The translations under genes were made by a program, and so were the position numbers. From Capitulum mitella (lineage: Eukaryota > Arthropoda > Thecostraca > Pollicipedomorpha > Pollicipedidae): DNA of 64,000 nucleotides. The notes beneath the pieces are model-generated. The model had not been told where the DNA came from. It worked only from the letters and a program-made list of their open reading frames with translations, and ran no database searches. The stretch is from contig CP099846.1 of the NCBI GenBank assembly GCA_030062745.1, forward strand, positions 6,507,432 through 6,571,431, written 5' to 3'. Positions 1-11,600 of this stretch are shown piece by piece (positions within the stretch are counted from its first letter, which is position 1; the number at the start of each line of letters is the position of its first letter).

Positions 1-1407
1 ATTACGATGTGGCGGGTTGTCGCACCTTTCCTGCTGAGTCGCTGCTCATGTTTTGTGCGGGATGGGTTAGGACGTCTGGGGGCTTCTAATTGATGTCTGA
101 TATGGAGGAAGTCGTTGGTGGGGTTCCATAACTTTCCCAGACGTTAGCCCGGATATAATGTTTGTGCTGGATCGCGGCGAATAAGGAAGCCTGCATTTTC
201 TTCACCGTCTCCTCTCGGTACATTGCATTTTTGTCACTGAAACCCGCTGGAATTATTCAGTGTGTTAAGCCGGGCTGGTGTTCCTGTGTGGCGAAGGACG
301 CCGTACGGATGCGGTGTGTTCTTTGGCGACGCGGGCGATGCCAACAAACGAGCGCTGGTATCAGATCGGCATCTGGTGCCCTGTCCCCTGCACCCGTTCC
401 ACTTACGCTCCGCGTTTTTTTCATTGTTCCTGGAGCAGTCCTCACAATGCACTCAGACACCTGCGTCACGTTATCAGACATGTATTCTGTCGGAGAACAC
501 CCGCGTCACGTCAACGTTGTGAGGCATATATTCCGTCGGAGATATGTCACGCTCCGCAGCCGGGTCGTCACGTGACGGCGTCGCGGCCGGCGTGACGGTG
601 GCGGCGGGCGTCCGGCGGCCGGACACCATTCCGGCCAGAGATCCGGGCCAGTCCGGGGCGGCGCTGCGCCACATCACAGGGGGCCGGGCGGCCCGCTCGC
701 CGAGTACGTCGTTATCGGTCTCCGCCGCGGCACCGCGTCGGCGCCCAGTGCCCGCCGTCAGTACAATCATCAGGAACAAAACGCGTCGGAGCTGCCGCGA
801 GCCCGGCCTTTCGCACGCTGACACGACGTTAGTGGGAACATTCAGACGCACACATCGTATAACACAACATCGAATGCATGCCGCCTCATCGCGTTAAGTT
901 AACACATCCTCGTCATCCCTTCCAACACAATCGCACACATTTGATGTCCATGTATGGCTGTCTGTTGTCTACGGATGAAATCGCTGAGCTCTGTTGCCTT
1001 TTGGACGTCTCCCGTTGCTGCGAGGCGTCCGGGCTGTGGTGCTGCCGGGGCAAGAGCTGACCGCTCGGCCCCTGGAGCTGGCGGCGCGGCGGAGCGCCTT
1101 TTCACCGGCCCCTCACGTGCCGTCCGGCCTCCTACGCCGACCGTCGGCCAGGGCTCACCAGCCGCGCGCTGGCGTCCCCGCAATGTCTGCCGCGGGTCCG
1201 CGGCCCGCCGACACGTGTCGGCGTCCAGGGACCGAGCCGGCGACGCAGTCACGCGCCGCGCGCCGCGCGTGCGAGCACGGCGGCCTCGCGTCCCACGGGT
1301 CGGTCTCGCTGGCTGCCCGGCGGGAGGTTCCTTCACTCTGGCGGCCCTCCGAGGAGCCGCCGCTGACCCGGGCAGCCGGCGGCGCCGCAAGCCGGCCCGG
1401 CCGCCGC
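1..1407. other. 3' flank of the LRR gene, no gene seen
   Basis: No reading frame here looks like a protein. Positions 461-545 contain an imperfect direct repeat built on 'gcgtcacg', a short spacer and 'tccgtcggaga'. From about 540, and again from 1080, the DNA is very GC- and CpG-rich. The part nearest 1407 should be the 3' UTR of the minus-strand LRR gene. I see no AATAAA on the minus strand near the stop, so the transcript end is unknown. Confidence 0.5.
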
Positions 1408-1613
1408 TCAGAGCTGCACCAGGTTGCTGCCGCGCGCCGTGGCGTTGGCCGCCATGTAGATGTCCATGTCGTGGTCGGTCCAGCCGTCGGTGTCGTCGGT
1501 GAACTGGCTGGAGAGCCGCGACGTGCTGCGGTCCCGCGAGGCGGACGGCCGCCGGCTGCGGCGCCGCTCGCCGCCGTACCCGGACGCCAGCGAGGTGCGC
1601 GAGGTGCGCAGCT
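1408..1613 (-). CDS. LRR gene exon 5: C-terminus
   Basis: The acceptor gtccgcag|AG continues the frame as ELRTSRTSLASGYGGERRR, then SQFTDDTDGWTDHDMDIYMA and the C-terminus NATARGSNLVQL, with TGA at 1410-1408. The acidic, aromatic stretch near the end (DDTDGWTDHDMDIYM) is distinctive and could be a docking motif. The last three residues, V-Q-L, only loosely resemble a PDZ ligand. Confidence 0.85.
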
Positions 1614-4600
1614 CTGCGGACAGACGCGGCGCCGTCACTCGCATGCCGGCGCGCGGCCAGTGACGGCCCCGTGACGGCGGCGCCCGCGTGACGCGGCCCG
1701 AGCGGCGGCGGCGGCGGCCGTGACGGCCCCGGCCGGCGGCAAACAGACAGACGGCGGCCGCCCGCGCTGCGGCGGCGACAGGAAACGGCATGCGATAGGA
1801 CAGGCTCGCGCGCGCGCGCGGAGGCGAGCGAGAGAACGACGAGGCATACCTACCACCGGTCACCCCGCGCTCTACAGGGGTATGTCATGCTGAGGCGCGC
1901 ACAGGTCACTAAGTAAGGCATCCTGCCACAAGCTGCGCGTCGAGCAGGCCGAACCTAGCAGAGACAGGGCGGCGGGGGTGGGCGCCGTCAGTGCCAGAAC
2001 ACGGATAAAGCACGGCAGATATTAGCGCAGTGGTCACACAGACTCAGACGGGTCACAGGTGCGATCTCATTGGATCAGAGCTGACGATACTCCGTTTCGC
2101 TGGCCGGCGAATTTGATACAACGCCCGCTGCGGATGACTTATGACTTTGTGGACTTGTGCAGGCTGGTTAAACGAGTGCGTGAAAGCTTAGCGACAAGCT
2201 TTCTGCGCTAATGGCCACATAAAAGCGCCAGCGCGTCTCTCGCGAAGCTTGGCCTGCGTCACGATCTTGTGGTCAAACCGGTTCGGAAAATGCTTCCAGT
2301 CATGAACCAAAATAGACCATAGCCAGAATTTCCCTGTCAGCGGTATCCTAAACTGCTTTCTGAGACGGGTACGTGTCGACATCACATGCTGATTCGGAGA
2401 GGTAGGGGCGGTAGGGGACCGAGCAGGGGGTCGTGATCGTCTTTGATCCGGAAGCGGAACACGCTATCGGATCCGGGCTTATGGGGCATCCTTTACCGAC
2501 CTGGACGGGGACGGAGGACCTGAGCGGTCAAGCGAAGAGGGGACGGGTGACTGGGGCCAGGGTCGGAGGTCGTTGACGTGGTCACATGAATGGACGGCAG
2601 GCGGAATTCAAAGTCGGGGGCGTCGCGTGTGCCGATTTAGGAGTGCTGGAGACCGGAACCATTCTCGGGAAGGAGGTACGCAGCACCGACCGGCCTGGGA
2701 CAGCTGGGGACCGGAGCCGGTGTCAGAATGAAGAGGGTAGCTACAGACACTGACCGGACTGGGACAGCTGGGGACCGGAGCGGGTGTTCGGCACAGGGCA
2801 GAGCCGGAGAACACTGACCTGGTCGGGGCAGCGCCAGGCCGTGGCCGCCGCCGGCGCCGTGCGTGGCCGGGAAGTGGCCCGACATGGCCGAGTAGCTGCG
2901 CAGCGACTGGCCGTCGGCCAGGCTGCGGCGCCGCCACGAGGTGCGCGACGCCTGCGAACGGGCGTCGTCCGCCAGGAAGCCGTCCCGGCCGGCGCCGCCT
3001 GCCGGAGCGCACAGACGACGGCGCTACTCACGGTCCGAGTCACGGCACGTCGCGTCACGTGACGGAGAGCGTGACGCCGCGCCGCCCGGCGCCGAACGAC
3101 CTAGATGTTAATGCGCCGAAAACCCAAACAACGACCAGGACGACAGGGCCGCGGTATGGCGGTGCGAATGCGAGGCCCCGTCGTCGGCGACGACCGGCGC
3201 CGGCCGACGGGACGCGCGACGCGACGGCCGACACTCACCCTTGTTGTCCATGTGGTACATGCGGGCGCGCGGGATGCTGCGGTGGCTGTACATGGAGAGC
3301 TGGTCCCAGTCCTTGCCGCCGCGCAGCGTGCCCATGCTGGCGAGCGGCGGCGCCGGCGTCGTCGACAGGATGGTCGGCAGCGGCTCCTTCTTGTCGCGGC
3401 CGCGGCGACGGTTGCAGCAGACGAACACGACCACGGCGATGATGATGGTGCCGCAGATGGCCGCGCTGGCGGCGATCACGAACGTGTCCATGTGCGTGGG
3501 CGCGGCGGCGTCCGTGCGGATCTCGCGGCACTGGCGCGGCGGCACCGTCTCCGGCGAGATGTCGATGTCCTCCAGCGAGACGACGCACACGACGATGCAC
3601 TCCTGCGACGGCACGTTCTTGATCTTGAACTCCTTCTCGGACGGCGCCAGCGGCGGGCCCTGCTTGAAGGCGTCGTCGCCGAACAGCCGGTACACGACGC
3701 GGAAGCCGAGGATGTTGGGCACGTCCGACTCCCACTGGATGACGACGGCGCTGCCGCGCCGGTACGCGTCCTGCACGCGCACCTCGTCGCCGAACGGGCT
3801 GCTGCGCGAGGCCGCGCCCGGCCCGGCGTACGTCTCCGGCTTGAAGATGAGGCTGGGCCGGGCGGTGGGCGCGGCGGCGGCCGGCAGCGGCGGCTCGGAG
3901 CTGGCCGGCGCGCGCCGGTACGGCGGCTGCGTGTACACCGGCCGGAACGTGGTGGCCGCCGGCCGCCGCGTGATCTGCACCTCGGCCGTCGGCCGGCGCG
4001 TCGCCGCCTCCGCCGTGGTGACGGCCGTCGGCCGCGCCGTCGGCCGCGTCGTCGGCCTCGTCGTCGGCCGGGTCGTCGGCCGCGGCCGGGCGGTGGTGCG
4101 CCGCCGCTCCGTGGTCGTCCGGACGGCCGCCGGCGGCCGCCGCTCGGTGGTCGACTCGGCGCAGACGAACTCTGCCGGCGCCGGGCGCGGCCGTTACGTG
4201 CGTGTCAGGCGGGGCGAGCGGAATTAAGTCGGGGCGCATCGACAAAGAACGCCATCTGCTGTCATCCATCTCGCGTTAGGCATGCGTTTTTAGCTATACA
4301 CGTCATTAAATGCCAGGGACTCACAGACCCGGTAATTACCTCCGGAACATAAAACGCGCCATCGGACGCGCAGGCCGCAGGAGCCGATCGCTCAGTGAGA
4401 ACCGGGCCGGGCCGTTCACGCTCGACCAGGCGGCGGCGGCGGCGGCGGCGACTCACCCTCGGCGTTCAGCTGGTAGAAGGTGCGGTCGCGGAACTCGGGC
4501 GGGTTGCCGCAGAACTGCGGGTTGCGCTCGCGGCTGGTGACCTGCAGGTCGTTGTCGCGGATCCACTGGGCGATCCAGCGCACGCGGCAGTCGCACGTCA

Positions 4601-5883
4601 GGAAGCGGCCGCCCAGGCTGAGGCCGCGCAGCGTGGTGCGCAGGTGCTCGAAGGCCGCCTCCGGCAGCGTCGACAGCGGGTTGCCGTCGAGCGCCAGCAG
4701 CGTCAGCGACGTCATGTCGCGCAGGCTGTCGCGCGGCAGCTGCGTCAGCAGGTTGAAGCCGATGTCGAGCACCTGTGGACGGACGGCGGCGGGCGGTCAG
4801 CGCCGGCGGCGAGCGGTCTCGGGGGTCGCTGGCGCCGCCGGGCCAGCTCTCCGCAGCCAAACTGCCGCGAACGCACACTGCGTCGACGCCGACGCCCGTT
4901 ACGTTGTGTAGTCGGTAGCCTGCCGTACACAGCGCACGGGAACCAGATCACAGCATCATAGACGCCTCACAGCACAAGCTGAGCGATCGACGCTCTGTGC
5001 GACGGCGCGCGCCACGGCCGGCACTCACCCGCAGCCGGCCCATGATGGCCATGGCGTCGGTCGGGAAGTCGGCGATCAGGTTGTTGAGCAGGCTGAGCGA
5101 GCTGAGCGTGTCGTTGACGCCGGCGAACACGGTGCCGTCCAGGAACTGGATCAGGTTGCGCTCCAGGTTGAGCGCCGTCAGCGACTCGAGTCCGGCGAAG
5201 GATCGCGGCAGCAGCTGGGTGATGCTGTTCTGCGCCAGGTCCAGGAACGCCAGGCTCGAGAGCCGGCCGATGGCGGCCGGCAGCGAGCGCAGGCCGGTGC
5301 CCTTCAGGTTCAGGTTCTTGAGCGACTTCTCCAGGCCGCTGAAGGCGCCGTCGCTGACCGTCAGGTTGTTGTCGGCCAGCTTCAGCGTCTGCAGCGACAG
5401 CGTCTTGAAGGCGTCGTCCGGCACGAACGTGATGCGGTTCTTGGAGAGGTCGACCAGCTCGAGCCGCTTGAGCTTGGCGAGCGCGGCGGTCGGCACCTCG
5501 GCCAGGCTGTTGCCGGCGAGGTTGATGTTGCGCAGGCGCGACTCGAGCCCGGAGAATGCGCCGGCCGCGATCTCCTCCAGGTCGCAGTCGGAGAACTGGA
5601 TGTTCTGCACCGGGATGTTGGCGAACACGTTGTTGGGCAGGCTGGCGATGGTGCTGTTGGTCACGTACAGCAGGTCCAGCTCCTGGTTGGGCACGGCGGC
5701 GCGCAGGGCGCCCAGCAGTCGGCTGAAGTCGACGAACTGGCACTGGACCGAGAGGTGGCCGGTCGCGCTGCTGGCGCACACGCACGAACCGTGCAAGTCG
5801 GACATGTCGCGCGGCCACGGGCACTCGGCGCGCGCCGCCGCCGCCCAGGCGCACAGCAGCAGCGCCGCTCGCCGCCACAGCAT
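1408..5883 (-). CDS. LRR single-pass membrane protein, five-exon gene (829 aa)
   Basis: A complete gene read as exons 5883-5029, 4772-4457, 4171-3239, 2998-2819 and 1613-1408, all with GT-AG introns and matching phases (0,1,1,1); the total is 2490 nt including TGA. Protein order: signal peptide (about 1-19), cysteine N-cap (C21, C34, C36, C48), 11-12 leucine-rich repeats (about 66-340), cysteine C-cap (C345, C347, C373, C394), a Thr/Pro/Arg stalk with PTTR repeats that looks O-glycosylated, a fibronectin-III-like segment (about 517-610), one transmembrane helix (about 621-643) followed by CCNRRR, and a 180-residue cytoplasmic tail ending SNLVQL. This is the plan of arthropod LRR cell-adhesion or axon-guidance receptors. 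I cannot name the orthologue. The role as a surface recognition protein is inferred from architecture. Confidence 0.88.
2677..2820. repeat. 64-bp tandem repeat carrying an exon donor site
   Basis: The motif 'acactgacc' occurs at 2811 and 2747 and as 'gcaccgacc' at 2683, exactly 64 bp apart, followed in two copies by 'tgggacagctggggaccgga'. On the minus strand the first copy is the real exon-4 donor (GTCAGTGT); the two others present decoy GTCAGTGT or GTCGGTGC donors inside the intron. Confidence 0.75.
2819..2998 (-). CDS. LRR gene exon 4: cytoplasmic tail
   Basis: The acceptor ctccggcag and donor CCAG|GTCAGT bound 180 nt encoding GGAGRDGFLADDARSQASRT and SWRRRSLADGQSLRSYSAMS, a Ser/Arg-rich tail with likely phosphosites. 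No known signalling domain is visible. The phase-1 ends fit exons 3 and 5. The donor lies in the first copy of a 64-bp tandem repeat. Confidence 0.8.
3239..4171 (-). CDS. LRR gene exon 3: stalk, FN3-like domain, transmembrane helix
   Basis: The acceptor ggcag|AG joins the leftover G to give E391 and then FVC, so C394 completes the C-cap; this supports the junction. Next comes a low-complexity stalk (TTRPTTRPTTRPTARP), a beta-rich domain (VVIQWESDVPNILGFRVVYR ... ECIVVCVVSLEDIDI), the membrane helix FVIAASAAICGTIIIAVVVF, a stop-transfer NRRRGRDKK, and cytoplasmic sequence ending YHMDNKG. The donor AAGG|GTGAGT leaves phase 1. Confidence 0.9.
4457..4772 (-). CDS. LRR gene exon 2: last LRRs and C-cap
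   Basis: The acceptor ccacag precedes GTG CTC GAC, giving VLDIGFNLLTQLP, which completes the LRR begun by RLR at the end of exon 1. The exon carries two further repeats and the C-cap FLTCDCRVRWIAQW with C373 in PQFCGNPPEF. The donor is GAGG|GTGAGT at 4456, phase 1. A run of CCG/CGG triplets lies just inside the intron (4430-4450). Confidence 0.9.
5029..5883 (-). CDS. LRR gene exon 1: signal peptide, N-cap and first LRRs
   Basis: Encodes residues 1-285. The start ATG (5883-5881) is followed by a hydrophobic LLLCAWAAAARA signal peptide and CPWPRD, then LRRs with the LxxLxLxxNxL spacing (for example LELVDLSKNRITFVPDDAF). The donor is CGG|GTGAGT at 5028, phase 0. Upstream on the minus strand a strong acceptor (cctcccgttccag, AG at 5898-5897) suggests a separate 5' UTR exon, leaving only 13 nt of leader in this exon. 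Confidence 0.9.
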
Positions 5884-6460
5884 GCCGCCGCCGGATCTGG
5901 AACGGGAGGGCGTCGTCAGACGGTCCGCGCCGCCGCCCCGCCGGCCGGGCAGTGCCGACTGTCCGGGCGGCGGTCCCGCCTGGCCGCCGTGGGGCCGGGC
6001 CCGTCACGGAGGACCGCCGGGCCGGCCGGTCCGGTCGCCGCGGCCAGTCACGGTCGGCTGTCGGCCGCCGGCCGCCGTCGGTGCTGCGCCGGACCGCCGG
6101 GACCGCCGGGCGGACGGAGACCTGGTCCCGGTCCCGGTCCTCCCCCGTGCCGCCCGAGGCCTATTCTGTTGTGCTATTTTATTGCTGTCATCTTTCCGGA
6201 CCGCACCCGTTCTGCGGCTTCCCGTTGTCCGTCTCGAGAGGTACGCAGAGCTCGTGTGTCAGACGGAGCGAGAGGTACGCCGGGCGCGCCTGCCACGCGA
6301 GCCGGCCCGCGAATCTGGGCCGTCCGCGGCTGCCCGGTCTGGAGCGGCCGGCCGCCTGTGCCGCGGCCGGTCCGTGGGGTCTGTAGAGGGTGCGGATTGC
6401 CTCATCGGGGCGCCATATGACCCAGACGTCGGGCCAGCGAGCCCTGGAGCCTAAATAAAG
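5884..6460. promoter_or_regulatory. CpG island, likely promoter/5' UTR of the LRR gene
   Basis: A dense CG-rich stretch directly upstream of the LRR start codon. It contains the probable 5' UTR splice acceptor at 5898-5897 and many GCCGG/CCGGC motifs, and GC content drops sharply after about 6460. The promoter role is inferred from position; no TATA box is evident. Confidence 0.4.
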
Positions 6461-7660
6461 CGCCGCCTCACCGCGTAATTAGGGCTGTTGCTCTGCCTTG
6501 ACCGCTAGGTAAATTGCTCGGAACAGACTGAAGAGTTGTTTGTTTAATGTGTGTGCTTCGGGCGAAGTTCATGCGCTTTGAGAAATCGTTTGACGGAGCC
6601 TGGGTCCAGGCAGCAGCACGTCTTTCGATAACACTACCATTCCTCCGTGGTCCAGTCTGTTGACTGCTTTATTACGCAAACAACCAACCAGGCAGGTTCC
6701 CTGACGGTCTGGCGGTCGGCCTGGCAGTAGGCGCGTTTATATGAGCATTTGAAAAGTTACCAGATTCCCGGCCAAATTGGCCAGGGTGCATCTTTCTAGC
6801 CAGTTTAAGCATCCGCGAGGTTCTGTTGGTTGGTTGGTTATTGGGGCTTAGGGGCGCACCGACTGCAGGGTCATTCGGCACCCACTGCGAGGTTCTGTGT
6901 TTCCTTCACGTTCCCTTCACTTGTTGTTAGACTTAGCAATTTAAACACCACTGCGACCTAAGCTGGTTTGCATGAAATTACAGCTAACTAAATCTGTATA
7001 CCAACCCACTTGCCTGCTTTAGGTTTGGAAAATCACAAATCGGTTCAAACACAGACGCTACGATTTTAAACAAGGACCACGTGCACAATGAGTGAGGGAA
7101 TTTTCCGCCTCCTCGCCACTCTCCCTGTGCTTCCAGCTTATCAGTCTTTGACCAATCAGCGCCTTCGTTCTAAAACCTTTCAGCCTTGTCAAGGTATGTA
7201 GCCTTTGTGAACCACTGCATTTGACCAGCGGCCGCACTGGCGAGACGCGGCCAGGCTAGCCGGAAGCTACCAAATGAACCGCAGAACACGCGAGGAAATT
7301 ACTACGCGTGGCATGTAGTACGGAATCCTTTTATTTCAAGCTTGTTTGTATTGCAATGCACTCATTCTGTCCCACGATGTAAAGATACGCCTTTCCAGAA
7401 CGAGAACCAGTTGTAGTTTAAACCAGCATTCGTTTTAAAGCTGGTCAATCCGGCCAACCTGTCCGGGAGTCTGGCAGCTTTCCGAATGCCCGTATAAACA
7501 CGCCTCGTCGCGTTTTCGTCAGTGGTCGTTCTATTGGCCCGTGAGGAGCCGTCCCCTCTCTAGCCGTCCCCGTCAGAGGCCGTCCCTCTGAAGCTGTCCC
7601 GCCTGTGGCCGGTCAGGAGTAGTCCCGTCAGAGGTTGCTCTGCGGCCGTCGGGTCTGAGC
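6461..7660. other. AT-richer spacer, no gene seen
   Basis: Mixed-composition spacer with no coding signal. A cluster of 'gttggttggtta' near 6830 is partly complementary to 'aacaaccaaccagg' near 6678, giving a loose inverted repeat. Around 7500-7650 there are degenerate 'ccgtcccctct/ccgtcagagg' repeats. Confidence 0.4.
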
Positions 7661-8600
7661 GTCTGTGACGCCGTCACGGCCCGACGCCGCGCGTCACGTC
7701 ACGTTCGGCGGCGGGCGCCGGGAGCGCGCTCGGCCTGGCGCCGGCCGGGTCCGTTCCGGTCGGCTGGCGGCGTCGGAGAGCGCCGACTCGGGATGCGGCC
7801 GGCAGCGGCGGCCGAGGCCGTGGTCATTGACCGCCTCCGCCGCCGCCGCCGCCGCCGCCGTCTCGGCCGCAGACGCAGAGACCGAGGCAGAGGCAGAAGC
7901 CGGCGGGGACTGTTGTCTGTTGAGGTGTCGCCGGCGGCAACTGTTGTGTTCGGCCGCCGGCGGAAGACGGCCACCCATCTGGCTCTCCGACGGTGTGCAA
8001 CTGTGGAGCGACATAGTCTTTGCCTCTTCCTTGCGGAAGTGGCACAGGGCATAGCCGTCCAGCCGCGGTGTTATTGCTATGGGAAGATCCGGAGTCCGGA
8101 TGGCGTGTCGGTTGTTCCTCGCTCGCGCTACCCCTTCCGATCGCCTCTCCTGCTTTGCGCCGTGGCCTTCTTTGTCCACACCACCCTCCTTGTCTTCACC
8201 TCTTCCTCCTCCCCTCGATCTTGGCATTGCCTCGCGTCCCTTCCGTCCTCCGCCAGCGCCAGTGGCCACTTCCGCCCGTCGTCGCCGCTGCTGGGCCGTC
8301 TGTTACGTCACCGACTCGTCGGATGACGTAAATTGCCGCCTGTCCGCCGGAGCCGAGCTGGAGCCGTGTTTTTCAATCATCATTAGCGCCGCGCGCCCGG
8401 CGATAAGCTCTGGCGCGGCGGCGGCGAATTAGCGCCGCAGGAAAGTCCGGCCGACATACGGGCCAAGGACGTGTCACCGCCTTCTGAGCGGCGCCGCGCT
8501 CGGGCTGATGAGCTGTGCGGCCCCGCCGCTCGCGGCCTGCGCGGCCTGCAGACTGCAGTGGACAGGACGGGACGGCTCGCCGACTGATCGTCTGCGCGGG
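7661..8600. other. CpG-rich island without a recognised gene
   Basis: A CG-dense segment with a short CCG-triplet run (7826-7860) and open frames on both strands made of Arg, Ala and Pro. This is what GC-rich non-coding DNA produces, so no protein is claimed. It could be an unannotated promoter. Confidence 0.35.
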
Positions 8601-11600
8601 GGAGTGGGGCGAGCATGCGTTCCCGGTGCGTAGGAATGAAAACAATCAGGAGGGCGCTGCCTCGCACACCGCAGCGGCTCGTCTCCTGGTGTTTTAGGTG
8701 ATTGGGTTGGCTCGGTTGGCGTCGTTAGAAAGCTGTTGCCTCACGCGGCGGCCAATACACGGCCTCCAACTGCTCGACACTCCGCGAATGGCGTTCACGC
8801 CAGAGGGCCTTTCCCAGAGTCCCAGCTGACGTCGCAGGACCGGCAAAACCACGAAGAAGAAAACGGATGGGCCTCGCACGTTCTGCGTCCTGTCGTCACT
8901 GCGTTGCAGAGTCAAGCCGGGTCTTGGCCACGTCACGGTCTGGGAATGCCTCAGCTGATGATTTCAGCTCGTTTTTGAAGTGTGCGGCGGTTCAAAAGGA
9001 CGGCGAGATACTTCGTCAGAGAGAGAGAGAGAGCGAGAAAGCTCGCTGCGAAGGGACGGCGATGGCTCACGCGCTGAATCAGCGCCAGAAGAGCGACACC
9101 AGCGGCCTTCTCGTGGGCCCGGGCGCAGTGGATGCGGCGGCCGGGCCGGAGCCGAACCTGGTCCTCAACCCATACCCGAGGACCAGGCACGGCCGTGTCC
9201 TTTCTCACTGTCCATCTGACCTTGCCCTTGCCTGGTGTGTGCCCACTGCCAGCCGTGCCTGTCCATGTCCACGGTCGTCTGCGGCTCTGTTCGCCGCCGG
9301 CCGTGACCCTGTCCACTGCTCACTGTTCCTGCCCGCTGCCGTCAGTCGGCCGTTGTCCAGACCGGCGGCGGTGGCGGATTCGGCCGATGTCGTTCGTCAC
9401 CGTTACCCGGCCGGGCTCCGCCGCTGATTTGTTTTGACGACGCGTCGCGGCGGCGCTGGCGCGCCCTCAGGAAAGCCGGCCGGCTGACCGGCCGTGACGG
9501 CCGGCCACCGCCGCAGTAACGGTGCGGAGCGCCCCGCGCGCGCGCGCCGCCCCCGCCGCTCGCACGAATTTGATTATTACATCCGGCGCGACCGTAAGCG
9601 GCGGCTAACTGGCGTGTTTGTTACGCCAGGCGGCCGGAGCGGCGGCGGCCGGCGGCCGGCCGCGAACGGTACCGGCCCGGCGCCCGGCAGCCGCGGCAGC
9701 CTGGGACTCGGCGGCTCCGCGTGATTGATGGCTGCGAGCCGGACGCGCGCCGGCGGCTGCGGGAGACGCCGGGACGTCGGACGGTGGCCGGGGGGTGGGA
9801 CGCTGTCGCGCGGAAACAAGCAAGCATCGATTGCGGTCCGGCCCACAGTGCCCTGTGGCTGGTCTATGTGATGGCAGCGGCGTGTTTTCCCCCAGTATGG
9901 GTAATGTTGCCTGTTTTGCCGGGAGCAACTAGCTTGTCCTAGCCGAGCGGTCTCCCTCGGCAGAGGACTGTGCTCCGACCACTCGGACTGTCTCGAGTCG
10001 GCAGAGGCTGACTCTGACAGAATCTTGTGGCCAACCCCGTCTGCCTCGGACCGGCAGAGGACTTTGCTGTGGCCGCCTCCGACTGCCTTGGGGCGGCAGA
10101 GGACGCCGCGGCGGCCGCAGATGGCCGGGACGTGTGAACGACCAGCGGTGGCGCCATCTGGCGCGCCACCTGTCGCGCGCGGACTCTCGGTTTCGGCGGC
10201 GGCGGCGGCCTGCCAGCCTCCGGCAGCCGGCTGCCTTCCGCCTGCCGCGCGGCCTCTGCGGCCGACCCTGTCGACCGCCGGCGGCTGCTGCGCTCGCGCC
10301 GTATCCGGCAAACTGTGCGGCGCCGTCCTGCTGGTGGCCACACGAAGCGCAAACTGCACCGTCACGTCGACGGCCTTGCCTGGACCGGCCCACGCCGAGG
10401 AGGTCGCCGTGCGGGCGTCGGCGCGGCGCCGCCGCTGGATCCGTCTCGAGCCGGCTCGGGACGCCGCGCCGGCGGCCCGCACAGGCCGCGTTACGTCACG
10501 GGGCGGGCGGATTTCCCGGCTTCTGGAGACGATTGGTGGACGGCCGACACGTCCTCCGGCTCGGGCGTGAGGCGGCCGGAGAATGCCGCCGCTCCCCGGC
10601 GTCGGCCGCCTTATGCGTATGCATGAAGTGTGTGGACACGCAGATTGAGCAATGACGCCGATCGCCGCCCGGCGGAGGCTTCTTGGCGCGTCGACTCCCA
10701 GCCAACCTAATTTTCGCTTAAGTAGGTGACGAAAACGGTCCAGTGCTACTCGCACGCCACAGTTTCCAGTCGAGTCGTCTCGCGTGTCACCGTTTTCGCA
10801 GAGACTCGGTGAGGCGAGTGGGCCGGTCGACGCGTTGCGAATCGATTCCTGCAGGGCGCTTGCAAAACTCCCGCCGGCGCGTGCCGTGACGTCAGCGGGG
10901 GAAGACGGACAGGCGCCTATGACCGGGGGTCGAGGGCGGGTCACGGTCTGTCGACAGCAGGCCGGGCCCAATCACTGTGGTCACGCGGCGCCTATTGGCG
11001 TCTCGCGGCGGCGAACTGACGGCGATTGGCGGGCCGAGGGTCGGCACCGGCGCCGCCTAGGGCGCGTCACGACGGTGTGCAACCGTCCCCGCTGCCGTCC
11101 CGACTGCGTCCGGCGCGGCCGCGGCCGTGCGATCGTCTCCGGCTCTGCTGCCGCGCTGCCGCCGCCCGGATTGTCTGGCGCGTCCGTGGCGCTCTGGGAT
11201 CGGCGCTGAACAGAACGGCGCACGACGGCGACCCTGCGGCCGCGGCAACGGTTCAGGGGAGATGCTGCCGAACGGAGGCCGGGGGCGAGAGGTGCCGCCG
11301 GCCAGCCGGGCTGTGTCGGCCGGCGTGTGGCACCGGCCTGACCCTGCAGGGCGCGGCCTGACCCGGCAGAGCGCGGCCTTGCCGGTCGGGAGCGGCGGTG
11401 CCGTCGCGGGAAGGTCAGACGGCAGCGGTAACTCACGGCTGCAGGGTGAGGGCGTTATTTACGGCCGGGCCGCGGCTCGGTCGTCCGAGACGGCCTGGCA
11501 TCGGACGGCGGCCGGCCGGCCGAGTCTGGACGGATGTCCGGTCAGGGTCGTGCCAGTCTCGCCGTGACTCCGCGGGGCCGGCGCAGCCGGGCCTGGCGAG

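Noticed and set aside
544-1674. Long open frames on the plus strand up to 226 codons
   Set aside because: They overlap CpG-rich DNA and the opposite strand of LRR exon 5, and have Arg/Ala/Pro composition with no domain.
3105-4352. 415-codon plus-strand frame over the LRR exons
   Set aside because: Antisense shadow of LRR exon 3, low complexity.
7136-7193. Possible exon between ttccag and gtatgt
   Set aside because: One frame is open but matches no segment of Rab3GAP1 or other family; too short to support.
9577-10971. 464-codon minus-strand open frame
   Set aside because: Long only because stop codons are rare in CpG-rich DNA; opposite-strand and other-frame openings are similar, there is no domain, and the composition is Arg/Pro/Ala/Ser.
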